Under the pieces are notes generated by a model. That model searched no databases. It was given only the letters and a program-made list of their open reading frames with translations, and had not been told where the DNA came from. A stretch of DNA of 64,000 nucleotides from positions 1,038,001 to 1,102,000 of the forward strand of contig NZ_CP118224.1 in the NCBI RefSeq assembly GCF_030849025.1. The letters run 5' to 3'. Below are positions 40,028-47,229 of this stretch, piece after piece. Each line of letters starts with the position of its first letter. Positions within the stretch are counted from its first letter, which is position 1. A program made the translations under genes and the position numbers. Source of the stretch: Oceanimonas pelagia. Lineage in GTDB: Bacteria; Pseudomonadota; Gammaproteobacteria; Enterobacterales; Aeromonadaceae.

Positions 40028-40092
40028 TAGTACAGACAATAAAGACTGGAAACAGATATTTTTGTGTGTACAATAATTATTGTACAGACATT
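40028..40092. promoter_or_regulatory. Palindromic operator region between RHH-like gene and PAPS-like gene
   Basis: TGTACAATAATTATTGTACA (40067-40086) is a perfect 20-bp palindrome. GTACAGACA occurs at 40030-40038 and again at 40082-40090, as a direct repeat. The layout suits binding of a small dimeric repressor to two sites between divergent genes. Confidence 0.65.
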
Positions 40093-40158
40093 AATTAATG
40101 GACAGGCCTTCTGTGGGGAATGAGGTCATGCCGCAAGAGGGGTGAGGGAGGGGTAGTG

Positions 40159-41034
40159 GTGACGCACGTGGTGAGTTTTTCTGGAGGTCGAACCAGCGCC
40201 TATCTGGTCCACCTGATGGAGCAGAAGCGCAGGGATGAAGGGTGGGACGTGCATTATGTCTTCATGGACACGGGCGCCGAACACCCCCTGACCTACCGCT
40301 TTGTGCGCGAGGTGGTGAAGTTCTGGGATATTCCGCTGACCGTGCTGCGCGTGAAAATCAACCCGCAGCTGGGCCAGGGCAACGGCTACGAGGTGTTCAG
40401 TCCCGCCGACATACAGACCCACAGAATGCCGGCGCTGACGCCGTTTATGGATGTGGTGAGGAAGTACGGCACGCCGTATATCGGAGGTGAGTTTTGCACA
40501 GACCGAATGAAGCTGCAGCCCTTCAAGAAGTGGTGCGACGACACTTTCGGGAAGGGCAATTACACCACCTGGATCGGCATTCGGGCCGACGAACCGCGCC
40601 GACTAAAGGAGAGGGTGGGTATCCGTTACCTGGCTGAGCTGTCCGACTTCGACAAGCAGGATGTGCTCGACTGGTGGAAAGATCAGCCCTTTGACCTACT
40701 GATACCCGGGCACCTGGGCAACTGCATTTTCTGCATCAAGAAGAGCACCCAGAAAGTAGGTCTCGCCACCCTCGACGAACCGGGCGCAATGCGTGTTTTC
40801 AACCACGACGTCATCAACAGCAAGGAGACCCGAGACGGGCACCGGGCCACACCAAAGCAGGTGATGTACCGGGGCCACCTGTCGCTGGAGGGGATAGCGA
40901 AAATGCACAGTGACATGGAATACCAACGGCTTTATGCCGACATGTTGGCGGCCAAACGCTACGACACCGGCAGCTGTTCCGAGAGCTGCGAGATTTTCAA
41001 CGGTGAGCCGCAGTATGAGCTGGAATTTGCGTGA
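40159..41034 (+). CDS. PP-loop/PAPS-reductase-like protein
   Basis: About 291 aa. The N-terminal SFSGGRTSAYLVHLM is the PP-loop that binds ATP in PAPS reductase and related adenylating enzymes. Three cysteine clusters (GEFCTDRMK, GNCIFCIKKS, GSCSESCEI) suggest an Fe-S or zinc site. Phage PAPS-reductase-like proteins are common, but their substrates are not known; sulfur or adenylation chemistry on DNA or RNA is possible. GTG 40159 (or 40156) is chosen because GGGAGGGG stands a few bases upstream; the longer ATG 40120 frame lacks one. Confidence 0.75.
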   Translation: MTHVVSFSGGRTSAYLVHLMEQKRRDEGWDVHYVFMDTGAEHPLTYRFVREVVKFWDIPLTVLRVKINPQLGQGNGYEVFSPADIQTHRMPALTPFMDVVRKYGTPYIGGEFCTDRMKLQPFKKWCDDTFGKGNYTTWIGIRADEPRRLKERVGIRYLAELSDFDKQDVLDWWKDQPFDLLIPGHLGNCIFCIKKSTQKVGLATLDEPGAMRVFNHDVINSKETRDGHRATPKQVMYRGHLSLEGIAKMHSDMEYQRLYADMLAAKRYDTGSCSESCEIFNGEPQYELEFA

Positions 41035-41127
41035 ATCGGCCGCATGAGGCACTGACTGGCGGATCATCCCATAGGTCACTTGACCGATTTGGTCACCCAT
41101 TAAATGAAATTTGAGAGGAGGGGTGCC

Positions 41128-41292
41128 GTGAGGAACGAGGGGTATTACTGGATACGGTTTGATTCCACCTGGTGGGTAGCCTGGTGGGATTCAGGCTCAG
41201 AAGAATTTGAGCGGCATGGCTCGGTGTTTGGGCTAACCGAAGACGAGTGCGAAGAAATTGACGAGCGCGAAATTGCGCGGGAATCCAACTGA
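41128..41292 (+). CDS. Small acidic phage protein
   Basis: 54 aa from GTG 41128, seven bases after AGGAGGGG. Trp/Glu-rich (YYWIRFDSTWWVAWWDSGSE). First of a run of five small genes. Function unknown. Confidence 0.6.
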   Translation: MRNEGYYWIRFDSTWWVAWWDSGSEEFERHGSVFGLTEDECEEIDEREIARESN

Positions 41293-41306
41293 GGGAAAGA
41301 TGGGGT

Positions 41307-41699
41307 ATGAGCACATTTCATCGTGAATTCCGCTACTGGGTAGCGAAAGTGTCAGATGCCAATGCTGCACTGACTGAACAGGAGCGGGGGCAACTGGCGG
41401 CACTGATGCAGAAGGTGGCAGCCCACCGGGAGGTAGCGGGTAAAACGCCGCTAGAGTGTGTGGTGGTTGAGTCGGACTGGCCGATCCACGACAGCACCTG
41501 GGCCGCCGTCGAGCGCCTGTCTCACGGCTTGACAGTGGAGTGCCTGGACAAGCTGCGACTCGAACATTCGATGGCCGCGCTGAACACTCTGGCCGACAGC
41601 ATCGAAGGCCATGAGGAAAGCAGCGACCTGATCTCGTCACAGTCGATCAGGGATTGCGCAAACAACCTGCCCAAAGATCTTGAACTAGGTATTTTCTGA
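41307..41699 (+). CDS. Hypothetical phage protein
   Basis: 130 aa (MSTFHREFRYWVAKVSDANA). Helical, no recognised motif. CTGAGGGAAAGA lies 7-18 bases upstream and recurs before the neighbouring small genes as a shared Shine-Dalgarno cassette. Function unknown. Confidence 0.65.
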   Translation: MSTFHREFRYWVAKVSDANAALTEQERGQLAALMQKVAAHREVAGKTPLECVVVESDWPIHDSTWAAVERLSHGLTVECLDKLRLEHSMAALNTLADSIEGHEESSDLISSQSIRDCANNLPKDLELGIF

Positions 41700-41709
41700 G
41701 GGAAAGACA

Positions 41710-41874
41710 ATGGCCAGTATTGAGCAAGTGATCGCCGTGTTTGAGACCAGCGACTCATGCCATGAGTGCCGCTATTTCCAATGGGGGCCGGGTGGCCCTG
41801 CCCCATGCGGGTGCGTCGTGATAGATGGTGCAGAAGGCACTGATTTTGACGACTGCCCCGCCCTGGAAGAATGA
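41710..41874 (+). CDS. Small cysteine-rich (zinc-binding?) phage protein
   Basis: A 54-aa product from ATG 41710. CHECRYFQWGPGGPAPCGC, followed by a C-terminal DDCPALEE, offers Cys/His ligands for one metal ion. It starts three bases after CTGAGGGAAAGA. Function unknown. Confidence 0.6.
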   Translation: MASIEQVIAVFETSDSCHECRYFQWGPGGPAPCGCVVIDGAEGTDFDDCPALEE

Positions 41875-41885
41875 GAGGAAGGATC

Positions 41886-42074
41886 ATGAAGGGACTGGAT
41901 TACTACAAAGACTTGGTGCCTCAAGGCCCACTGCCGGTGAAAGCCGAACTGACCCAGCTTGAGGCCATGACCGTGCTCAAGGCATACGACTATGGCACTG
42001 AAACACTGAGCGAAGACGAACGGCACCAGTTGAACTGTGTGATCGGCAAACTCAAAGACCAAATTTGGCCGTAA
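41886..42074 (+). CDS. Small phage protein
   Basis: 62 aa (MKGLDYYKDLVPQGPLPVKA), probably two helices. AGAGGAAGG upstream is the ribosome site. Third of the small-gene run. Function unknown. Confidence 0.6.
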   Translation: MKGLDYYKDLVPQGPLPVKAELTQLEAMTVLKAYDYGTETLSEDERHQLNCVIGKLKDQIWP

Positions 42075-42114
42075 CCACCAGGGCCGGGCATAACCGGCCC
42101 CCGCTGAGGGAAAG

Positions 42115-42258
42115 ATGAGGTGGATGATGCTTGATTGCTGCATCCGCAAGGGCTCTGTCAGGCCGCTGGCCAAGCGCCACCCGAAAGGGAAAAGGGATGC
42201 GATAAGCCGCATCACGGCAGAGTCCTTGCCTGATGTGGTGGTCACTGAAGGAGGGTGA
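42115..42258 (+). CDS. Very small basic phage protein
   Basis: 47 aa from ATG 42115, whose A is the last base of a CTGAGGGAAAGA copy. Basic and short (RKGSVRPLAKRHPKGKRDAI). Support is mainly the conserved upstream cassette. Confidence 0.45.
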   Translation: MRWMMLDCCIRKGSVRPLAKRHPKGKRDAISRITAESLPDVVVTEGG

Positions 42259-42316
42259 CAGCCTCACCCCTTTCTGCTGCAATGCAGGCTCAAACAAAAA
42301 CAACAAGGAGCACGAC

Positions 42317-42676
42317 ATGAAAAAACTACTGATGGCCGCCCTGCTGGGCCTGGTGGCGCTACCGGCGCAGGCACTGAACGTGGTGCACGGCAAGGCCTTT
42401 GATGAATGGGTGTCTGGGGTATACAGCGACCGTTCAGCACTGGGCCCCGCATTCATTGAGCGCGACGGCGATACCGCCTATTTCGTCCAGGGCGGCAACC
42501 TGATCCCGTTTGAGATCAACGACGTTACCATTGTCAGCCCCATCCAGATAAAGGCGGTGATGACCAACCAGCTTGGCGGTGTGTACTCGCTGAACCGGGT
42601 GGGTGGCACGCTTGAGATCTTCACCCCCCAACGGTCAGACCATGCGCCTTCTGCATGTCAGGAGCCTGCTGGATAA
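42317..42676 (+). CDS. Exported protein, N-terminal part of a frameshifted LprI-type gene
   Basis: The frame encodes a clear signal peptide (MKKLLMAALLGLVALPAQAL) and a ~100-aa body. At the C6 run 42624-42629 the frame appears to change: moving +1 there turns LEIFTP into NGQTMRLLHVR and continues into the LprI domain of the next entry. Without the shift the product ends with an unrelated short tail (RSDHAPSACQEPAG). This is either a sequence indel, a phase-variable or slippery C-run, or a real disruption. Confidence 0.6.
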   Translation: MKKLLMAALLGLVALPAQALNVVHGKAFDEWVSGVYSDRSALGPAFIERDGDTAYFVQGGNLIPFEINDVTIVSPIQIKAVMTNQLGGVYSLNRVGGTLEIFTPQRSDHAPSACQEPAG

Positions 42677-43034
42677 TGAGCGCGAGGTGATTATCAGCCG
42701 CGGCGGTGGTGGCGCAGGGTCGAAAAGCGCTGCCGCATCTTCATCGCCGGCCATTCAGGCCAGCTTTGATTGTGCCAAGGCGAGCACTCGGGTGGAGAAG
42801 ATGATTTGCAGTGACGCCGCCCTGGCTGAGCTCGACACCACCCTGGCCGCCCGTTATGCCTCTGTGCTGCAAATGGGCGACGACAAGACATACTGGAAGC
42901 AGGACCAGCGCAAGTGGGTGAAGGAGCGCAACCAGTGCCAGCAACCCAGCTGCCTGGTGCACTCCTACAACGTGCGCATTCAGGATCTGGAGCAGGTGCT
43001 GCAGTATCTCAACAAGCCTGCCGAGTACAGGTAG
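42603..43034 (+). pseudogene. LprI/DUF1311 domain, second part of the frameshifted gene
   Basis: FDCAKASTRVEKMICSDAAL, then LDTTLAARYASVL and ERNQCQQPSCLVHSY are the DUF1311/LprI pattern with its conserved cysteines. These domains are normally exported, but this frame has no signal peptide; the one at 42317 in the other frame fits. The joined protein would be a secreted LprI-type protein of about 238 aa. As written, the frame can start only at GTG 42603 or ATG 42642, neither with a good ribosome site. Confidence 0.6.
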
Positions 43035-43103
43035 TTCTCATCGCGTTTCACTAGGTTTCAGGAAAAGACAGAGCGTTACATCAATCAGCCAGCCCTACCA
43101 TAA

Positions 43104-43133
43104 CCCTCAATGCAACCGCACTGAGGGTTTTTT
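43104..43133 (+). terminator. Terminator hairpin directly before the next gene
   Basis: CCCTCA-N13-TGAGGG followed by TTTTTT. Its right arm (GAGGG) is also the only Shine-Dalgarno-like sequence for ATG 43135, so the stem could limit translation of the virion gene. See findings. Confidence 0.65.
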
Positions 43134-43134
43134 C

Positions 43135-43983
43135 ATGCAACAACCAGGGGTGATCACCTACAACCTCAAGGAGCGCGGCCGCAAGTATCGCGGTCAGGAG
43201 CGCAGCTTTAACATTCCCGCCCTGGTGGCGTCCATCAACGGCCCGGCCACCCAGGAGCGGGTCGAAACCCGGGGCATGCTGGGGTATCTGGGTCACTGGC
43301 CGCGGATCCGCTTCGGCATGGAGCCGCCCGAGGGTGGGCTGTTCGGCGGCAAGGCCCATTCGGTGGAGCCCGCCGTGGTGACCGTCTACCTCAAGGCGCA
43401 CCCGAACGGGGACGTGGAGCACAGAACCGAATTCCTCGACACCGAGCCCGGCGCCATTGCTGCCCGCATGTACGCCAATCGGGTGGGCGGCTTCAGCTCT
43501 GCCATTGATCCGGTCGATAACGAGCTGTACGGCTTCGACTGGGTGAATGACCCCAACTACTCCACCAACCGGCCTTATCAGCTGGCACTGGACAGTGCGG
43601 CCGACGGCGGCATGAGCTTCCTTGACGTGCTGATGGCCGAGCAGCAGGAGCGACTGGCCAGCCAGACCGCCCTGATGGAGGTGATGGAGAGGCAAATGGC
43701 ATTGGCACTGGATTCCGCCGCCCGCCTCGAGCAGGACAACAATGAGCTGCTGGAGATCCTGGCCCGTGCCAATCATCAGGCTGGCGATTCACTGGCGGCC
43801 GCCGTGCTGGACTCCGCCGCCGGCAAGCGCGCGCAGAGCGAGGCGGAGCGCATCGAGCGTGAGCGCCTCATGTTCCTCGATTCCACCCTGCCGGCCTTTA
43901 TCAACCCCGAACGCAAGCCAGAAGACAAGCAGGCAGAGCGGGAGTACCTGGCCCTGACCAGTCAGGTGATCCGCCATGTTTGA
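43135..43983 (+). CDS. Virion-associated protein with repeated LDSAA motifs
   Basis: 282 aa. The N-terminal ~120 residues (MQQPGVITYNLKERGRKYRG) are beta-rich, the rest is helical and charged. ALDSAADGG (151), ALDSAARLE (181) and VLDSAAGKR (214) repeat one peptide, and FLDSTLP (247) is a fourth variant. The codons differ at each site, so the protein sequence is what is conserved. Such spacing suggests processing by a prohead protease. A scaffold or internal head protein is my preferred reading. No protease motif is visible. Confidence 0.65.
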   Translation: MQQPGVITYNLKERGRKYRGQERSFNIPALVASINGPATQERVETRGMLGYLGHWPRIRFGMEPPEGGLFGGKAHSVEPAVVTVYLKAHPNGDVEHRTEFLDTEPGAIAARMYANRVGGFSSAIDPVDNELYGFDWVNDPNYSTNRPYQLALDSAADGGMSFLDVLMAEQQERLASQTALMEVMERQMALALDSAARLEQDNNELLEILARANHQAGDSLAAAVLDSAAGKRAQSEAERIERERLMFLDSTLPAFINPERKPEDKQAEREYLALTSQVIRHV

Positions 43984-44701
43984 ACCCGTCAAGGCCGGTC
44001 TGGGCGGCTTTATGCAGGACTTTTATCTGGGGCTGGTGCCGACCACCAGGCCACTGACCGAGTTCACCGCCCGGGGCTTTGCTCAGTGCGTGGCCTGGGC
44101 CCCTGGGCGCATGGTGGACAAGGCGGAGGACATGCTGGGTGCCTGGATGAAGAACGACAGCGCGCAGGCGCCAACCCGGCCACCCAAACTGCCGGTTATT
44201 CTGGTGGGCGTGGCCAACGACTACACCCCCATTGCCGGCAACATGGGCACTCAGATAGCGGATGCCATCGACGTGCAGTTGCCGGGTGACGACAAGTGCC
44301 GGTTCTTCCAAATGCGCATGGTGGCCGGCGAGGTGCGGGCCCAGGTGGCAATCTTTGCCCACGACGAGCCCACGGCCAAGAGCCTGGCGGCCCAGTTCCT
44401 GCTGTTCCTGTCCTCCCCCAGCCGGCGCGGCTTTGATGCTGTGTTCCCTTACGCTGGGGTGGATAACGCCTTCCCGGTGCAGATAGAGGCGCCGGACAAC
44501 CCGGCCATGAGCATCGAAACCGGCACCAAAAACCTGAAGGTGCTGGCCATCGACCTGACCCTGATCTGCTCCATTCCGCTGTTCAGTGCGCCGGGTGAGG
44601 GTGAAGCGAACGATGGCAAGGGCATTCCGGGCACTGCGGATCCTGCCGGATTCCCGCTGGTGGCGGATGTAGATATCACTGCCAGGGAGGTGGAGTCATG
44701 A
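43976..44701 (+). CDS. Putative virion structural protein
   Basis: 241 aa. PVKAGLGGFMQDFYLGLVPT, then LPVILVGVANDYTPIAGNMG and QFLLFLSSPSRRGFDAVFPY suggest a compact structural domain. It overlaps the previous gene by 8 bp and the next by 4. A neck or connector-type protein fits the location between scaffold-like and capsid genes. Not recognised further. Confidence 0.6.
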   Translation: MFEPVKAGLGGFMQDFYLGLVPTTRPLTEFTARGFAQCVAWAPGRMVDKAEDMLGAWMKNDSAQAPTRPPKLPVILVGVANDYTPIAGNMGTQIADAIDVQLPGDDKCRFFQMRMVAGEVRAQVAIFAHDEPTAKSLAAQFLLFLSSPSRRGFDAVFPYAGVDNAFPVQIEAPDNPAMSIETGTKNLKVLAIDLTLICSIPLFSAPGEGEANDGKGIPGTADPAGFPLVADVDITAREVES

Positions 44702-45183
44702 TCAAGATGCAGGCCAATATCAGCGGCTTTCACGGTAAGCCGGTGACCCTGCTGGGCGCCCTGGATGAAAGCACCGGCATTCTGGTGGTGGCCAAGTCGG
44801 TGGCACAGATCCCCCGGGTGGATGGCTGTGTGCTGATTTCTTCCGATCGCCGCGGGGACCGGGACGCCACCTTTAGCGATGAGCATATCCACGAAGCAAT
44901 CACCGCCTATTTCAAGCTCAAGGGCGAGGTAGCCGAAGACGGCAAGACTTCCCTGCTGCGCTTCGGGGAGCTGGCGGCCATGGCCGATCCAAGCTCGGTG
45001 ATCGAGAAAGACGGTGTGGACGTGAACGGCCCCCGCTACCGGATTGCGCCGGACGCATCGAACGCGCACGTTGCGGCCCTGGCCATGTGCCGCTATGCGT
45101 CGTTTACCGGCGCCATTGGTGATGTGATGGACATGATGGACGAGCTTTCCGCGCTGCTGGGCGGTGAGGTGGTGACGCTGTGA
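44698..45183 (+). CDS. Hypothetical virion-region protein
   Basis: 161 aa (MIKMQANISGFHGKPVTLLG). Mixed alpha/beta with acidic patches. It overlaps both neighbours by 4 bp. It may be a head-completion protein by position; there is no sequence support. Confidence 0.6.
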   Translation: MIKMQANISGFHGKPVTLLGALDESTGILVVAKSVAQIPRVDGCVLISSDRRGDRDATFSDEHIHEAITAYFKLKGEVAEDGKTSLLRFGELAAMADPSSVIEKDGVDVNGPRYRIAPDASNAHVAALAMCRYASFTGAIGDVMDMMDELSALLGGEVVTL

Positions 45184-45518
45184 GCCTGGACAATAACACG
45201 CAGGCCGCCCGGGTGTTCTGGCGCCTGGTGCAGGACTTTGTGGCCAATGTGAAGCCGTGGGATCCGGCCATCTATTACGACGTCAAGCCGGACGAGCGCT
45301 GGGATGCCACTCTGATATCCCAGCGGGTGTATGGTCGCCGTGACGAGTTTATGGCGGTGCTGGCGGCGGCCGGGGTGGACTCGGTGGATCTGCCCATTGA
45401 ACAGCGGCGCATTGTGCTGCCAACGGACCCGCAGCTTCGCCAGCTCAAGTTTCAGGCCGGCTTTGAGTCCCGGCAGCAGTACCGCAACGGTAACGGGCCT
45501 AGCTGGAGGGTGAACTGA
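45180..45518 (+). CDS. Hypothetical virion-region protein
   Basis: 112 aa from GTG 45180 (GTGA overlap with the previous stop). It has Tyr/Trp-rich segments (AARVFWRLVQDFVANVKPWD). Together with its neighbours it forms a tightly packed operon of structural-type genes. Unknown. Confidence 0.6.
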   Translation: MSLDNNTQAARVFWRLVQDFVANVKPWDPAIYYDVKPDERWDATLISQRVYGRRDEFMAVLAAAGVDSVDLPIEQRRIVLPTDPQLRQLKFQAGFESRQQYRNGNGPSWRVN

Positions 45519-46561
45519 TGGCCGAGGATATCGGTAGCCTCAAGGGGATATCGGCGGAGGTTCGCCAGCTGGTTCGGGCGGATGCCCAGCGCCGCCGGGA
45601 GGCAAAGAACATCCTGAGCCCGAAAGGGCTGCAGGGCAATTACGATGCCGGCGAGCTGCTGCATACCACCCTGGGGGGCGAGATTCGACCGCTGACGTCG
45701 GATGACCTGGCCGCATTCCGGCAGAATGCCCGCTCCCTGGGTCGCCGGTTCAAGGGGGGTATTACGCCGCGCCAGGTGATCGACATGTCGCTGGCGGTGG
45801 ACCGCAAAAAGGCCCGGCAGGAAATCACCGTGGCGGTGCCGGCATCAGCCAGAACTGTGCGCGGCGCCGGCCGCTCTGCCGATTCGCTGGAGGTACGCTT
45901 TGTCACCAACGCCAGCAAGAAGCACGGCACCTATCGCCATTTCGTGACCGTGCAGTTCCTTGGCTACCCCACAGCCATCGCGTCCGGCGCGCTGACGCCG
46001 GCCAAGGCTGCCAGTCAGATGCGCAAGGAGGGGATCCGCTTCGACTGCGACTGTGGCCGCCACACTTACTGGTATCGTTACATCGCCACCGTGGGCAACT
46101 ACAACGCCGGCCGGGCGGAGAACGGTTACCCCAAGATCCGCAACCCCAACCTGGCCGGCGTGGCCTGCAAGCATGTGTTGCGGGTAATGGCTGAGGTGGA
46201 AGGCTCCAGTGTGGTACAGAACTTCCTGGAGCGGGCCATTGCCAAGGGCCGCGAGCGGATGGATGGCACCAGCACCATTCGCACCAGCGACAAAGCGGCA
46301 TCGAAAATCATTCAAAAGCAGGCTCTGCGACCCACCACCCACGGCGGCAGAACGGGCGATCGGGATTATGACCGGGCGCGACGGGCGTTAAGGCAGCAAA
46401 GCCGGGCCACCACCACCCGACCCACCAAGGTGGCATCGGGCAGCAAGCGGGTTTCTGCGCTGGCCGGCGATCCAAAGGCAGAGGCGGCCCTGATGGGGGT
46501 CGTTCAGCAGCTAGGCATCAGCCGTGAGCAGGCCATTGCCATTCTTCAGGGAGTCAAATAA
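45518..46561 (+). CDS. SWIM-type zinc-finger protein in the virion operon
   Basis: 347 aa. IRFDCDCGRHTYWYRYIATV and then NPNLAGVACKHVLRVMAEVE give CxC...CxH, the SWIM zinc-finger signature. The C-terminal third is basic (DYDRARRALRQQSRATTTRP) with a last helical motif (QQLGISREQAIAILQG). SWIM domains occur in recombination- and transposase-associated proteins and are not expected among head genes. A DNA-associated virion protein is possible. TGATG overlap at the start. Confidence 0.7.
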   Translation: MAEDIGSLKGISAEVRQLVRADAQRRREAKNILSPKGLQGNYDAGELLHTTLGGEIRPLTSDDLAAFRQNARSLGRRFKGGITPRQVIDMSLAVDRKKARQEITVAVPASARTVRGAGRSADSLEVRFVTNASKKHGTYRHFVTVQFLGYPTAIASGALTPAKAASQMRKEGIRFDCDCGRHTYWYRYIATVGNYNAGRAENGYPKIRNPNLAGVACKHVLRVMAEVEGSSVVQNFLERAIAKGRERMDGTSTIRTSDKAASKIIQKQALRPTTHGGRTGDRDYDRARRALRQQSRATTTRPTKVASGSKRVSALAGDPKAEAALMGVVQQLGISREQAIAILQGVK

Positions 46562-47076
46562 TGCTGACCAACGTACCCGCGGGCATCAACAGTGTGGCCC
46601 GCAATGTGATTATCAATCACCCCAACACCTTCAACTGCGAGGTGTACCGGCGCACCGTACAGCGCACCGGGCCGGAAGAGGGTGGCATGCCCACCCTGGG
46701 CGGCATGATGGTGCTGACCGTGGAGGACGAGGAGAATATCGGCTGGGAGCTGGTGGGGCTGGGCTTTGCCCTGTCCGCCGAGGCATTCCTGCCGTCTTCC
46801 ATGGTGGACCGGCGCGATGCGTCCTATGGCGGGCTTGATGAATTCCGCTTCCTGGTGGAGCCCGAGCACAAGCTGGGCGACCCCGGCGGCTTTGAGGTCA
46901 AGAAGAACGACGTGATTTACCTGATCGTTGGCCAGGGTGACACCGCCGCCAAGATTGCCCATGAAATTGTGGACGTGGAATCTACCGTTAACGTGCCGCC
47001 GTTCGTGCCCCGCTTTGTTACCAACCGCCGCGCCGATCTCGATTTGATGCCCGGCGACCCGGGTATCGAACCCTGA
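46561..47076 (+). CDS. Putative virion structural protein
   Basis: 171 aa (MLTNVPAGINSVARNVIINH). Beta-rich with acidic loops. Located immediately upstream of the terminator that precedes the capsid gene. Could be a decoration or head-closure protein, by position only. Confidence 0.6.
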   Translation: MLTNVPAGINSVARNVIINHPNTFNCEVYRRTVQRTGPEEGGMPTLGGMMVLTVEDEENIGWELVGLGFALSAEAFLPSSMVDRRDASYGGLDEFRFLVEPEHKLGDPGGFEVKKNDVIYLIVGQGDTAAKIAHEIVDVESTVNVPPFVPRFVTNRRADLDLMPGDPGIEP

Positions 47077-47097
47077 CCACCTGACAACCGCAATGCA

Positions 47098-47120
47098 GCC
47101 GGCCCAGTGCCGGCTTTTTT
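47098..47120 (+). terminator. Rho-independent terminator before the major capsid gene
   Basis: GCCGGC-CCAGT-GCCGGC followed by TTTTTT. It lies 22 bp after the previous stop and 110 bp before the capsid gene, so the capsid gene probably has its own promoter in the gap, although I cannot point to clear -35/-10 boxes. Confidence 0.8.
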
Positions 47121-47229
47121 GTGCCAGCCCAAACCGGAAAAGTCGGCGATGGGCGCTTCTCGCTGCCGGCAAACTGTGCCTACCCGTCCGATTGGTCGGC
47201 ATAACCCTATCCAACAATGGAGATTTACA

